Assembly (NCBI GenBank): GCA_030528525.1
Contig: JAUMYT010000015.1
Span: 1 to 52,392, forward strand
DNA length: 52,392 nucleotides
From: Pasteurellaceae bacterium
GTDB lineage: Bacteria; Pseudomonadota; Gammaproteobacteria; Enterobacterales; Pasteurellaceae
Direction of reading: 5' to 3'
Position numbers and translations under genes: made by a program. Of this stretch, positions 1 to 8,614 are shown piece after piece. The notes beneath the pieces are model-generated. The model saw only the letters and a program-made list of their open reading frames with translations. It made no database searches and was not told the origin of the DNA. Each line of letters begins with the position of its first letter. Position 1 is the stretch's first letter.

Positions 1-45
1 GATGGTAGTGTGGGGTTTCCCCATGTGAGAGTAGGGCACCATCAG
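1..45 (+). rRNA. 5S rRNA, 3' part only
   Basis: The first bases match the conserved 3' third of bacterial 5S rRNA: the GATGGTAGTGTGGGG loop/helix region, CCCCATGTGAGAGTAGG, and the terminal strand CACCATCAGG. The gene starts before the window, so this is the end of an rRNA operon running on the plus strand. A rho-independent terminator follows within 15 bases. The 3' end is placed by similarity and may be off by a few bases. Confidence 0.9.
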
Positions 46-56
46 GGTTTTATACC

Positions 57-92
57 AACCCCTAGCATAGTGATATGTTAGGGGTTTTTATT
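57..92 (+). terminator. rRNA operon terminator
   Basis: The arms AACCCCTA and TAGGGGTT flank a 14-base loop and are followed by a run of T. It lies directly after the 5S rRNA and ends that operon. Confidence 0.85.
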
Positions 93-223
93 ATGCCTAA
101 AAAACAACCAGCTAATGGGATAATCCCATTGTTCCCCTTGCATAGCAAGGGGAACAAATAAATAGTGCTGAATAAAAACATAGCGTTATTCAGATGTTAC
201 AAGCTTTATGAGAGGCATAAAAA

Positions 224-409
224 ATGTTAATACTAAAATTTGAAAACGGTAAGAAATTCTATACCGATGCAATGGGTAATAGATATCAATATGATTTAAA
301 TAATATGGCAGATAAATTAGTATATGATGTGGGTTTAGTTGCTCAACAAAGAGATAAATTATCATTAAAACTTGGATGTGATAAAAATGGAGGTGGTATC
401 TATGAGTAG
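224..409 (+). CDS. small hypothetical protein, 61 aa
   Basis: This is a short AT-rich gene with a ribosome binding site (AGAGG at 211-215) eight bases before the ATG. The product is hydrophilic, starts with a beta-strand-like segment (MLILKFENGKKFY) and ends in a charged tail. No family is recognised. Its stop overlaps the start of the next gene by eight bases, so the pair is very probably translated together. Base composition is clearly lower in GC than the neighbouring housekeeping genes, and the pair sits between two 5S rRNA copies, which suggests an acquired cassette. It could also be a truncated remnant of a larger gene. Confidence 0.55.
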   Translation: MLILKFENGKKFYTDAMGNRYQYDLNNMADKLVYDVGLVAQQRDKLSLKLGCDKNGGGIYE

Positions 410-818
410 TTCTTATGAAGAAGTTTTCGATGAATTCACGGATAGACAACTAGTATCTATTTTGGAAGGAGAGGATTATGACAATGTGAGAATTTTGAAA
501 TCTGGTTTTATTAGGTTCAGTAAAGATAGTATGAATTATATACTTAATAATAGTTATAGTGATGGTTCTTTGGGGATATTTATGATGTTTGATGATTTTG
601 ATATGTCATACAAAGAAATGAACGAGTGGAACAAGGAAAAACGTTTTGTGAAGATCTATAAAAATGATGATGGGAATATTTGTTTAGGTATGGATCTTGA
701 ATCTGGTATGACCGAAGAGTACTTAATAAAGTCTATTAATAGATTTATCTCTTTACAGACTTTATTTTCGTTATCAAGATTAGGAGAATTATCTAAATTC
801 TTAAATCTGTTTAAATAA
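402..818 (+). CDS. YbjN-domain-like protein, 138 aa
   Basis: The start is taken at ATG 402 because GGAGGTGG at 389-396 gives a strong ribosome binding site; an in-frame TTG upstream at 372 has none. The central part (FDDFDMSYKEMNEWNKEKRFVK, then an acidic DDGN turn, then a LGMDLESGMTEEYL stretch and a helix) resembles the YbjN/type III chaperone-like fold, in which a W-N-x-x-x-R-F motif precedes a beta-hairpin and helix. Known YbjN-type proteins act as small chaperones or regulators and also occur beside polymorphic toxins. No toxin is visible here. The assignment rests on motif memory only. The gene is coupled to the 61-aa gene before it. Confidence 0.55.
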   Translation: MSSSYEEVFDEFTDRQLVSILEGEDYDNVRILKSGFIRFSKDSMNYILNNSYSDGSLGIFMMFDDFDMSYKEMNEWNKEKRFVKIYKNDDGNICLGMDLESGMTEEYLIKSINRFISLQTLFSLSRLGELSKFLNLFK

Positions 819-867
819 TTATGTCTAAAAATGGAGTATGACAAAGTAAAATTCTGTGTCATCAACG

Positions 868-979
868 ATTATCACCAGAATGATGTGGCACCACCTGACT
901 CCATTCCGAACTCAGAAGTGAAACGCAGTGACACCGATGGTAGTGGAGTTCCCCATGTGAGAGTAAGGCACCATCAGGA
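868..979 (+). rRNA. divergent second 5S rRNA copy, possibly a pseudogene
   Basis: From about 893 the sequence follows 5S rRNA closely: CACCTGACTCCATTCCG, AACTCAGAAGTGAAACGC, GATGGTAGTG, CCCCATGTGAGAGTAAGG, CACCATCAGG. Compared with the first copy it lacks bases in the GTGTGGGG helix. The 5' strand that should pair with the terminal CCATCAGG is not recognisable upstream, so a standard helix I does not form well. A terminator follows. This is either a variant 5S gene or a decayed duplicate left when the cassette at 224-818 arrived. The 5' end is uncertain. Confidence 0.65.
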
Positions 980-991
980 TTTTATTTGTCC

Positions 992-1031
992 CCAGCTAGC
1001 TAACAAAGTGGCTGGGGTTTTTGTTTTGTGT
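992..1031 (+). terminator. terminator after the second 5S copy
   Basis: CCCCAGC and GCTGGGG form the stem, followed by TTTTTGTTTTG. It lies immediately downstream of the 5S-like sequence. Confidence 0.85.
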
Positions 1032-1153
1032 TTTGGGGAAAGGTAAGTATTAGATTAACTTTCTCTTAACTCATTATTTAAAAATGGGTATCTGAGTATG
1101 AGGAGATCCAGAATAGGTGCTAAAAATCGAATAGATTAAGACAAATTTCTCAA

Positions 1154-1180
1154 TTGGAGTATAAAATATTCTTATATAAT
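1154..1180 (+). promoter_or_regulatory. possible sigma-70 promoter for ycgL copy 1
   Basis: TTGGAG at 1154-1159 and TATAAT at 1175-1180 are separated by 15 bases, shorter than ideal, about 70 bases upstream of the ycgL start. The rest of the 1032-1247 interval shows no gene. Confidence 0.3.
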
Positions 1181-1247
1181 AAGCCCTAAAAGTTTCTTAG
1201 GTGAAACCTTGTTGTAAGCCATTGAATTTTGTTAAAAGGAAATGAAT

Positions 1248-1529
1248 ATGTTATGTGCAATTTATAAGAGTCCACGTAAAGAAGGAATGTATCTTTATGT
1301 GGAAAAACGGGAACAATTTGATGTTGTGCCAGAGGAGCTTCGCCAAATGTTTGGCAAGCCTGAATTAGTGATGCTGTTTAATTTAGCAGGAGATAAACCA
1401 CTCAAGCGGGTAGATAATCAGGATGTTTTGCAAAAAATTCAAACACAAGGCTATTATTTACAAATGCCGCCACCTGAAGAGAATTTACACGCTCAATTTG
1501 TGGTGGCTCAGAAAAAGCGGAACGTTTAA
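1248..1529 (+). CDS. YcgL domain protein, copy 1 (93 aa)
   Basis: The MLCAIYKS start, the [17 protein letters not shown] core and the GYYLQMPPP segment identify the YcgL family of small gamma-proteobacterial proteins of uncertain function. The start is taken at ATG 1248 rather than 1242: the AAGGA at 1236-1240 is well spaced for 1248, and the same start is used by the second copy at 12033. The two copies differ mainly in the second half. The gene stands alone with its own upstream region. Its stop shares a GTTTAAAC palindrome with the stop of the convergent purK pseudogene, so the two ends overlap by four bases. Confidence 0.85.
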   Translation: MLCAIYKSPRKEGMYLYVEKREQFDVVPEELRQMFGKPELVMLFNLAGDKPLKRVDNQDVLQKIQTQGYYLQMPPPEENLHAQFVVAQKKRNV

Positions 1530-2613
1530 ACTAATTTCGTGATCGCCCATTCCAACCCTGAATGGAAATCATCAGTTAAATGCGGTTTGAATTGCTGGAG
1601 TAGGGTAGTCAATTCTGCTTTATCTTGATGGCACAGATTGATATGCCCTACTTTACGTCCTGCACGCACTTCTTTGCCATACCAATGCAGTTGGCTGAAC
1701 GGTTGAGCCAGCCATTGATTGCTATGTTCAATACCGATCAAGTTGATCATCACACTTGGGGCAATCGGCTTAAGTTCTGGGGTTGGTAGATCTAATAGGC
1801 ACGCAAATGCAACTCAAATTGGCTGACAGAACAGCCCAGTTGTGTCCAATGTCCGCTATTATGCACTCGAGGAGCGAGTTCGTTGATCAGCAATTTATCG
1901 CCCACGATAAAACATTCCATTGCCATTACGCCGACATACTCCAGCTCTTGCATAATCGCCCCAAGCATCTGTTCTGCTTGCTGTTGGAACTGAGCTTGAT
2001 GTGGCAAATTGGTATTCATCACGCTATACCGCAAAATGCCGTTTTGTTGCAGGTTATGGGTAACGGGATAAAAACGGGTGTCGCCATTGCGGAATCTTGC
2101 CCCAACCAATGACACTTCGCCGTCAAACGGAATGAATTTTTCGGCAATCACCTCACCAAACAGATCAGGCGTGATCTGCTCAATGTTGTCTTTCGTCACA
2201 ATCCATTGACCCCGCCCGTCATAGCCACCCGTACGGCGTTTTACTACCACTTTTTCGCCAATGTTTTCAAATACTTGCTGCCATTGTTCGGGGGATTCCA
2301 ATAACTGCCACGGCGAGGTTGCAAGTTGTAATTGATCGAGCAACGATTTCTGAGTTAAGCGATCCGCCAATTTGCCAAACACATTCAAATTGACAAAATT
2401 CGGGTGGCTGCCGAGCAAGCGAGTGAGTGGCGTGTCTGCCCAACGCTCGATTTCGGCGGTAATCAGGCTGTTTGGCTCAATCTCAAACACAGGGGCATCA
2501 AATGCCAAAGGGCGAACATCAATATCTAACGGCAAGCCAGCGTAGCGAAGCATTCTGCCAAGCTGTCCGTTGCCGAGTACATAAACGGTTGGATAAGTAA
2601 TACTTGGTTGCAT
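1526..2613 (-). pseudogene. purK: purK, frameshifted 5-(carboxyamino)imidazole ribonucleotide synthase
   Basis: PurK carboxylates aminoimidazole ribonucleotide with ATP and bicarbonate in purine synthesis. The N-terminal part (YVLGNGQLGRM, then the ATP-grasp core with VVKRRTGGYDGRG and NELAPRVHNSGHWT) reads in one frame and stops at 1792-1794 after FELHLRAY. The missing tail (LLDLPTPEL, then SVMINLIG, to AITKLV) continues in another frame down to 1526. Losing one base near 1799-1801 explains both: the expected reading is R-A-L-L-D-L-P. The intact protein would be near the usual 360 residues. The start is taken at ATG 2613, before MQPSITYP. It follows pyrD by 56 bases on the same strand. It may be a true mutation or a sequencing error. 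Confidence 0.85.
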
Positions 2614-2669
2614 AAATTTCTCGTTGTGACACATTGATTATATAGAAAAAGATTGATGAGAAACTGCAC

Positions 2670-3674
2670 TTAAATTTTTATTTGTTTGACCAACTGCTGA
2701 ATTAATTCAGCTCCTTGATAAATCATTGCCGAATAGAGTTGTAATAGACTTGCCCCTGCCTCAATTTTTTCCTGCCCTGATTGGACGGAGTGGATTCCGC
2801 CGCTACCGATAATCGGGATTTGTCCTTTCAGTTCTTGGCTCAATTGAGCAATCACTTTGGTGCTTAATGCATTGAGTGGCTTGCCGCTCAATCCGCCTTG
2901 CTGTTCAGCATTCGGTAAGCCTGCCACCGTATCACGAGAAAGGGTGGTGTTGCCTGCAATCACGCCGTCAATGTGGTGGCGAATTAAGCTATCTGCCACG
3001 GAAGCAATTTCTTCTGCACTTAAATCAGGGGCGATTTTCAATACCAGTGGTTTGTATTTGCCGAAGGTTTGCGACAGGGTGGCTTGTTCGGCTTTAAGTG
3101 AGTGAAGGAGATCGTCCAAGGCTTCGCCATATTGCAAGGAACGCAAGTTTTTGGTGTTGGGCGATGAGATATTGACCGTTACATAACTGGCGTGCGGATA
3201 GACTTTGCGTAAGCAGATTTGATAATCGTCCAAGCTGTTTTCTATCGGTGTGGTGGCATTTTTGCCAATATTGATCCCCAATACGCCACGATATTTCGCT
3301 TTTTTCACGTTCTCAATCAGCACATCAACGCCTAGGTTATTGAATCCATTACGATTGATAATGCCTTCGGCTTCAGGCAAACGGAATTGGCGTGGGCGTG
3401 GATTGCCGTCTTGTGCCACTGGAGTTACTGTGCCAACTTCAATAAAGCCAAAGCCGAGCTGGGCAAAGCCGTCAATCGCTTCGCCATTTTTGTCTGCCCC
3501 AGCCGCTAAGCCGATTGGGTTTTTGAACCGCAATCCCATTACGTTCACAGGGTTATCAGGCAAACAATGAAATGGTGGCACAACGCCCAATAATTTCAGG
3601 GCTTGGATTGAAAAATGGTGAGCTTGTTCGGCATCCATCGCGAACAGGGCTTTGCGGATTAGGGGGTAGAGCAT
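2670..3674 (-). CDS. pyrD: dihydroorotate dehydrogenase (quinone), class 2
   Basis: PyrD oxidises dihydroorotate to orotate in pyrimidine synthesis, passing electrons to membrane quinones. The 334-aa product matches class 2 enzymes from end to end: N-terminal membrane-associating helix ([20 protein letters not shown]), FMN-binding [20 protein letters not shown], the catalytic-serine region [16 protein letters not shown], the KIAPDLS lysine segment, and GSGGI near the end. The start is at ATG 3674 with GGACG upstream; the longer open frame upstream only reads into the palindromic repeat at 3692-3760. It lies downstream of prs but is separated from it by a terminator and that repeat. Confidence 0.96.
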   Translation of the reverse strand: MLYPLIRKALFAMDAEQAHHFSIQALKLLGVVPPFHCLPDNPVNVMGLRFKNPIGLAAGADKNGEAIDGFAQLGFGFIEVGTVTPVAQDGNPRPRQFRLPEAEGIINRNGFNNLGVDVLIENVKKAKYRGVLGINIGKNATTPIENSLDDYQICLRKVYPHASYVTVNISSPNTKNLRSLQYGEALDDLLHSLKAEQATLSQTFGKYKPLVLKIAPDLSAEEIASVADSLIRHHIDGVIAGNTTLSRDTVAGLPNAEQQGGLSGKPLNALSTKVIAQLSQELKGQIPIIGSGGIHSVQSGQEKIEAGASLLQLYSAMIYQGAELIQQLVKQIKI

Positions 3675-3691
3675 TATCAACGTCCTTAAAT

Positions 3692-3760
3692 GTAGGGTGG
3701 GCTTTAGCCCACCAATACAGCATATAATTAGATTAGTTGGTGGGCTAAAGCCCACCCTAC
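3692..3760. repeat. palindromic repeat, GTAGGGTGGGC family
   Basis: Perfect 24-base inverted arms (3692-3715 and 3737-3760) enclose a 21-base centre. Each arm is itself a palindrome (GTGGGCTTTAGCCCAC). The same design with slightly different bases recurs at 37242-37305. It lies between prs and pyrD in the 5' leader of pyrD. Confidence 0.85.
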
Positions 3761-3777
3761 CAGTATGCACTAGATAC

Positions 3778-3806
3778 AAAAAAGCCCAAACTCTGTTGGG
3801 CTTTTC
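3778..3806 (-). terminator. terminator downstream of prs
   Basis: On the minus strand AAAAGCCCAA, a short loop, TTGGGCTTTTTT form a hairpin with a T run, six bases after the prs stop. Confidence 0.85.
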
Positions 3807-3811
3807 AAAAA

Positions 3812-4762
3812 TTAGTGGCTGAACATTGCCGAGATCGACTCTTCGTTGCTGATACGGCGAATGGCTTCAGCAAGCATTCCAGAAAGGGTCAGCACACGCA
3901 CTTTATTTAAGGCACGAATTTCGGCGGAAAGTGGAATGGTATCTGTTACTACCACTTCATCTAAGGCATCATTGGCTAAGTTTTTCGCCGCAGAACCTGA
4001 GAATACGGCGTGAGTTGCATAAGCAAACACGCGGCGTGCTCCACGTTCTTTTAAAGCTTCCGCCGCTTTGACTAAGGTGCCACCCGTATCGATCATATCA
4101 TCAACTAAGATACAGTCACGACCTGCCACATCACCGATGATGTGCATTACTTGTGAGACATTCGCTTTTGGACGGCGTTTGTCGATGATTGCCATATCTG
4201 CATCGTTAAGCAATTTCGCCACTGCTCTGGCACGCACTACGCCACCAATATCTGGAGAAACGACGATTGGATTGACTAAGTCGGTTTTTTTCAAAATATC
4301 GTCTAATAACACAGGCGAGCCGAATACGTTATCCACTGGCACATCGAAGAAACCTTGAATTTGCTCTGCGTGCAAGTCGCAGGTCAGCACGCGATCCACG
4401 CCTACGCTTGACAGGAAGTCTGCTACCACTTTAGCGGTGATTGGCACACGAGCTGAACGTACACGGCGATCTTGGCGAGCGTAGCCGAAGTAAGGGATAA
4501 CGGCAGTAATACGTCCTGCAGATGCACGGCGAAGCGCATCAACCATTACGATCAATTCCATTAAGTTATCGTTGGTTGGGGCACAGGTGGATTGCACGAT
4601 GAAAATATCTCCGCCACGCACATTTTCGTTGATTTGTACTTGGATTTCGCCGTCACTGAAACGACCAACGGTTGCATCGCCAAGGGAAATATAAAGACGT
4701 TCAGCAATTCGTTTTGCTAGTTCAGGCGTAGCGTTTCCTGCGAAGAGTTTAATATCAGGCAT
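3812..4762 (-). CDS. prs: ribose-phosphate pyrophosphokinase
   Basis: The product (316 aa) makes PRPP from ribose-5-phosphate and ATP, feeding nucleotide, histidine and NAD synthesis. It is nearly colinear with the E. coli enzyme: [16 protein letters not shown] start, GRFSDGE, the flexible-loop [21 protein letters not shown], the PRPP-binding [13 protein letters not shown] and the [12 protein letters not shown] end. It follows ispE by 18 bases on the same strand, forming the lolB-ispE-prs operon known from enterobacteria, and has its own terminator. Confidence 0.98.
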   Translation of the reverse strand: MPDIKLFAGNATPELAKRIAERLYISLGDATVGRFSDGEIQVQINENVRGGDIFIVQSTCAPTNDNLMELIVMVDALRRASAGRITAVIPYFGYARQDRRVRSARVPITAKVVADFLSSVGVDRVLTCDLHAEQIQGFFDVPVDNVFGSPVLLDDILKKTDLVNPIVVSPDIGGVVRARAVAKLLNDADMAIIDKRRPKANVSQVMHIIGDVAGRDCILVDDMIDTGGTLVKAAEALKERGARRVFAYATHAVFSGSAAKNLANDALDEVVVTDTIPLSAEIRALNKVRVLTLSGMLAEAIRRISNEESISAMFSH

Positions 4763-4780
4763 TGTCGGGGAACCTCTAGG

Positions 4781-5632
4781 TTATAAAGTGGGAAATAAAT
4801 TCAGTTGTTGATGAAGTGGCGAAATATTTTGCCCTTTAGCGATAAACCCTTGAATATGTTCAGGTTTCTGCTCAAAAACGTGGCGGGCAGCCGCTTCAGT
4901 TTCAAATTCTGCAAACACACAAGCACCTGTGCCTGTGAGCCGAGACGGTGCGTATTGTATCAACCAAGCCAACAGATCATCAACTACAGAATAATGATCT
5001 CGGACAACTTTTTCGCAATCGTTTGCCCAATTTGTGCGGAATAGCTGATCCAAGGATCGTTTCGGCGTATTGCGTGGTAGATCAGGGTGCTGAAAAATCA
5101 GGGCTGTGGAGATCGACACATTGGGCTTTAACACCAAATACCATTTTTCAGGTGGCGAGCAAGGCGTGAGTTTTTCGCCCACCCCTTCGGCAAAAGCGGC
5201 AAAGCCTTGCACGAAAATCGGCACATCCGCCCCCAGTTGTAAGCCCAATTCGGCAAGCTGTTCAAGGGAAAGCCCCGTGTTCCAAAGCTGGTTGAGTGCC
5301 ACTAATACCGTTGCCGCATTAGACGACCCACCGCCGACACCACCGCCCATTGGCAGGCGTTTTGTAATGCCGATATTTGCTCCCTGCGAGCAAGCGGTAT
5401 GTTGTTGCAATAATTTTGCCGCTCGGTAGATCAGATTCTGCTCAACAGGCACGCCGTCAAGTGAATTGGTCAGAATAATGTCAGGATCTTGGCGAACAGC
5501 GATCTCAATGTCATCGCCAAAATCCAAGAATTGGAATAAGGTTTGTAATTCGTGGTAGCCGTCAGCACGTTTGCCAGTGATGTATAAAAATAGGTTGAGT
5601 TTGGCAGGGCTAGGGAAAGTGTGTTTTTTCAT
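4781..5632 (-). CDS. ispE: 4-diphosphocytidyl-2-C-methyl-D-erythritol kinase
   Basis: IspE phosphorylates CDP-methylerythritol in the MEP isoprenoid pathway. The 283-aa product is a GHMP kinase: substrate-binding [23 protein letters not shown] at the N-terminus, the ATP-binding glycine loop [13 protein letters not shown] near residue 95, and the C-terminal [13 protein letters not shown] motif. The start is taken at ATG 5632, giving MKKHTF and the usual family length; a GTG four codons upstream is also open. The ATG overlaps the lolB stop by one base (TAATG), so translation is coupled. Confidence 0.95.
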   Translation of the reverse strand: MKKHTFPSPAKLNLFLYITGKRADGYHELQTLFQFLDFGDDIEIAVRQDPDIILTNSLDGVPVEQNLIYRAAKLLQQHTACSQGANIGITKRLPMGGGVGGGSSNAATVLVALNQLWNTGLSLEQLAELGLQLGADVPIFVQGFAAFAEGVGEKLTPCSPPEKWYLVLKPNVSISTALIFQHPDLPRNTPKRSLDQLFRTNWANDCEKVVRDHYSVVDDLLAWLIQYAPSRLTGTGACVFAEFETEAAARHVFEQKPEHIQGFIAKGQNISPLHQQLNLFPTL

Positions 5633-6264
5633 TAATAAACCCACTGATCAACCCGAATTTTCAAAGTCTGCTTGCCATTTTCCAGCACAATCAACTTCGG
5701 TAAATTCGGCTGGCGATCTTCGTGATATTCCACGAAAGTGGCTTTCCACGTTGTACCATTTACCGCATAGTTGAATTGGGAAAGTTGGCGTTTTTCGTTG
5801 ATGATATACTGCGAGCCTTGTTCTGGCTGACCTTTCACCCAATAGGCAAACTGGTCGATCGGGAAGGATACGCCGATAATCTCCTGCATCAATTTATTTA
5901 CATCGGTTTCGGTACGAGAACGCCCTTCGCTGTCGGAAACAGTTATGCCACGGACATTACGTTGCAATTTCAACGACTTACTGGAAAGATTAGACGACAT
6001 CGTCAAACTAAATTGCGTTGGGGTTTGGTATTGCCAATCAAAATGCGAAGAAAAACGTTTTTCAGGGGAAATGTAGCCAAATTGCCCTTTGGCGGTGTAG
6101 CCTTTGATCTGCTGTAATTGGGCTAAATGCTGTTGCCACTTGGCATCCGTATGCGGAATTTCCACCGCAGGTTTTGCTACTTCTGTTGGGGCGTTGTAGA
6201 TGGAATGACAGCCTGTTAAGACCACAAAAATACCCAGTGATAGGAATCTATAAAATGTTTTCAT
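5632..6264 (-). CDS. lolB: outer-membrane lipoprotein receptor LolB
   Basis: LolB accepts lipoproteins from LolA and inserts them into the inner leaflet of the outer membrane. The 210-aa product begins with a lipoprotein signal ([19 protein letters not shown], lipobox LTGC). It keeps the family pattern in the mature part: [26 protein letters not shown], then the LIG-like hydrophobic region and a YWVKGQP segment. It is the first gene of the lolB-ispE-prs operon. The start at ATG 6264 puts the lipid-modified cysteine at residue 19, typical for the class. Confidence 0.93.
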   Translation of the reverse strand: MKTFYRFLSLGIFVVLTGCHSIYNAPTEVAKPAVEIPHTDAKWQQHLAQLQQIKGYTAKGQFGYISPEKRFSSHFDWQYQTPTQFSLTMSSNLSSKSLKLQRNVRGITVSDSEGRSRTETDVNKLMQEIIGVSFPIDQFAYWVKGQPEQGSQYIINEKRQLSQFNYAVNGTTWKATFVEYHEDRQPNLPKLIVLENGKQTLKIRVDQWVY

Positions 6265-6385
6265 TGCTGTTCTCACGAGAAAATGTATGATTAAGTATAA
6301 TAGAAAAAATATTAAAGAGCTAAAAATATTGAGATAATCATTTTACACAAAGATTGAAAATCTCACCCCCTTGTTAGGAAGGTTT

Positions 6386-6862
6386 ATGCAACCCCAAATC
6401 CACATTTTATTTGTCTGCCTTGGCAATATTTGCCGTTCGCCGATGGCGGAGTTTGTAATGCGTGAAAAAATTCGCCAAGCCCATTTAGACCATCAGATTT
6501 TTACCGACAGTGCAGGCACATCAGGTTGGCACGATGGCGAAAATATGAACCACGGCACGGCTCAAACTTTGGCGAAACATCAGATCGATAACCGTGGCTT
6601 TACCAGCCGAAAAGTGCGGAAAAACGATTGGGAGCAGTTTGATTATCTGATTGCAATGGATAACAGCAACTTGCGAGATCTTGAGCAGATTTTCGGCGAA
6701 TATCCCGAAAAATTGTTCCAAATTACCACCTTATGCGAAAACTTACCGCACGATCATATCCCTGACCCGTGGTACACAGGCGATTTTGATGAAACCTACC
6801 GTTTGCTGGATCAATGTTGTGATGCCTTGTTGGTGAAAATTCGGCAAGCACATCATCTCTAA
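6386..6862 (+). CDS. low molecular weight protein-tyrosine phosphatase
   Basis: This is a 158-aa cytoplasmic phosphatase. The P-loop CLGNICRS (Cys11 nucleophile, Arg17) is at the N-terminus and the general-acid loop DPWYTG is near residue 130. The start is at ATG 6386 with AGGAAGG just upstream. It is transcribed away from lolB and followed by sbcB with a 44-base gap, probably as one transcript. LMW phosphatases of this type can act on tyrosine-phosphorylated proteins, including those controlling polysaccharide export, but no tyrosine kinase gene is nearby to indicate a partner. Confidence 0.93.
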   Translation: MQPQIHILFVCLGNICRSPMAEFVMREKIRQAHLDHQIFTDSAGTSGWHDGENMNHGTAQTLAKHQIDNRGFTSRKVRKNDWEQFDYLIAMDNSNLRDLEQIFGEYPEKLFQITTLCENLPHDHIPDPWYTGDFDETYRLLDQCCDALLVKIRQAHHL

Positions 6863-6906
6863 AGAGTGTGTTACAATTCAGCAAATTTGCAAGATCAATC
6901 ACGACT

Positions 6907-8457
6907 ATGAACCCACCTACTTTTTTTATCTACGACTTTGAAAGTTTTGGCGTCAATCCTGCCAGCGACCGTCCTGCCCAGTTTGCGGGGATTCGCACCG
7001 ACAGCGAATTTAATATTATCGGCGAGCCTGTAATGTTTTACTGCAAGCAAACGCCTGATTATTTGCCTTCGCCCGAAGCCGTTATGGTCACAGGCATCAC
7101 GCCGCAATTATGCAATGAGCAAGGTTTGTGCGAGCCTGAATTTGCCGAACGAATTCATCACGAATTTAGTCAGCCCAACACCTGCATTATGGGCTATAAC
7201 AACATTCGTTATGATGACGAGATGACTCGCTACACCTTCTTCCGCAACTTTTTTGACCCTTACGAATACAGCTACAAAAACGGTAATTCACGTTGGGATT
7301 TGCTTGATGTGGTGCGAGCCTGCTATGCGTTGCGACCAGATGGCATTCAATGGGCGTATGATGAAGATGGAATGCCGAGTTTCAAATTAGAAAATCTGAC
7401 CAAAGTCAACGGCATTGCTCACGAAAACGCTCACGATGCGATGGCAGACGTGTATGCCACGATTGCAATGGCAAAATTGATTAAGCAAAAACAGCCGAAA
7501 TTGTTCCAATTTTTCTTTGACAATCGGGGTAAAAAGCCGTTGGAGGCGATGATCGACACGGGGGAAATGATGCCACTGGTGCACGTCTCGGGAATGCTTG
7601 GTAATTATCGGGGAAACACGGCGTGGATCGCCCCGCTTGCGTGGCACCCAACCAATCAAAATGCAGTGATCGTCTGCGATCTTGCTGGCAACATTCAACA
7701 TCTCATCAATGAATCAGCTGAACTTTTGCGAGAACGGCTTTACACCAAAAAAGCCGAGCTGGTAGAGCAGGGCATTGATCACGTCCCGCTCAAATTGGTG
7801 CATATCAACAAATGCCCGATTCTTGCTCCTGCCAAAACGTTGCTGCCTGAAAATGCCGAACGGTTAGGCATTGATCGCCAAGCCTGTTTGGAGAATCTCA
7901 AATTGCTCAAAGCCAATAAAAATGTGGTGCGAGAAAAAGTGATTGAGATTTTCAGCGAAGATCGCACTTTTCCCGAATCACCGAATGTCGAAACCAGTTT
8001 GTATGACGGCTTTTTTCCGCCAGCGGATAAAAACAATATGGCAATCTTACGCACGCTTTCGCCGACGGAGCTTGCCAATCACGGCTTGAAATTTGCCGAT
8101 CCACGTGTGGAAAAATTGCTGTTTCACTATCGGGCAAGGCATTACCCTGAAACCCTGACCCGTGCTGAGCAAGTGCGGTGGCAGAAATATTGCCATCAGC
8201 AAATTGATGAGAAAGCAGAACGTTTTAGCAAATCGATTGATGAGCTGTATCAGCTTCATCACGATCAGCCTGAAAAATTGCAGCTGCTGGACGATTTGAT
8301 TGCATACGCCGAACAGCTGTCCGACAGCCCAAAAGTGCAATACAAAGCCGATCCGAAAACCGAGCAGTTGGTCAGCGATTTGAATAAAGTGGCAGAGCAA
8401 GCCACAAGCAAAGCTGACAAACTGGCTGCGTTGAATGTGCTATTTGGCAAGCATTAG
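6907..8457 (+). CDS. sbcB: exodeoxyribonuclease I
   Basis: SbcB digests single-stranded DNA 3' to 5' in recombination and mismatch repair. The 516-aa product carries the DEDD exonuclease motifs: DFESFG near the N-terminus, GYNNIRYDDE, and HENAHDAMADV. Next come the SH3-like ExoI region (VHVSGMLGNYRGNTAWIAPLAWHP) and the helical domain (EKLLFHYRARHYP). The start is taken at ATG 6907 (MNPPTFF). It is about 40 residues longer than the E. coli enzyme because of a polar C-terminal extension after residue 475. With mutH and recN in the same 8 kb, several repair genes lie close together, though not in one operon. Confidence 0.96.
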   Translation: MNPPTFFIYDFESFGVNPASDRPAQFAGIRTDSEFNIIGEPVMFYCKQTPDYLPSPEAVMVTGITPQLCNEQGLCEPEFAERIHHEFSQPNTCIMGYNNIRYDDEMTRYTFFRNFFDPYEYSYKNGNSRWDLLDVVRACYALRPDGIQWAYDEDGMPSFKLENLTKVNGIAHENAHDAMADVYATIAMAKLIKQKQPKLFQFFFDNRGKKPLEAMIDTGEMMPLVHVSGMLGNYRGNTAWIAPLAWHPTNQNAVIVCDLAGNIQHLINESAELLRERLYTKKAELVEQGIDHVPLKLVHINKCPILAPAKTLLPENAERLGIDRQACLENLKLLKANKNVVREKVIEIFSEDRTFPESPNVETSLYDGFFPPADKNNMAILRTLSPTELANHGLKFADPRVEKLLFHYRARHYPETLTRAEQVRWQKYCHQQIDEKAERFSKSIDELYQLHHDQPEKLQLLDDLIAYAEQLSDSPKVQYKADPKTEQLVSDLNKVAEQATSKADKLAALNVLFGKH

Positions 8458-8480
8458 ATTGATTGATAGAAGGGGGATTT

Positions 8481-8511
8481 TGCAAAATCTTGGATTTTCT
8501 CCCCCCCTTGT
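8481..8511 (-). repeat. uptake-signal-like element
   Basis: TGCAAAATC, a spacer, TTTTCTC and CCCCCTTGT. Read on the minus strand it is ACAAGGGGG followed by GAGAAAA and a TTTTGCA tract. It is one of about 17 copies in the window and lies between sbcB and the SAM-hydrolase-like gene. Confidence 0.6.
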
Positions 8512-8614
8512 AAAAATAAATCGCTTGACATCTAGACAATTTTTACCCTTCCGATTACTATTCCTTATCATTTTTAACACACTCACAACATTCAAAAAAG
8601 ATAAGGATCGCTCT

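Noticed and set aside
186-449. 87-codon minus-strand frame across the 5S cassette
   Set aside because: It is the antisense of the coupled 61-aa and YbjN-like genes; Tyr/His-rich composition is typical of antisense AT-rich DNA.
1242-1247. Alternative start (two codons earlier) for ycgL copy 1
   Set aside because: The ribosome binding site would be only one base away, and the paralogue uses the MLCAIYK start.
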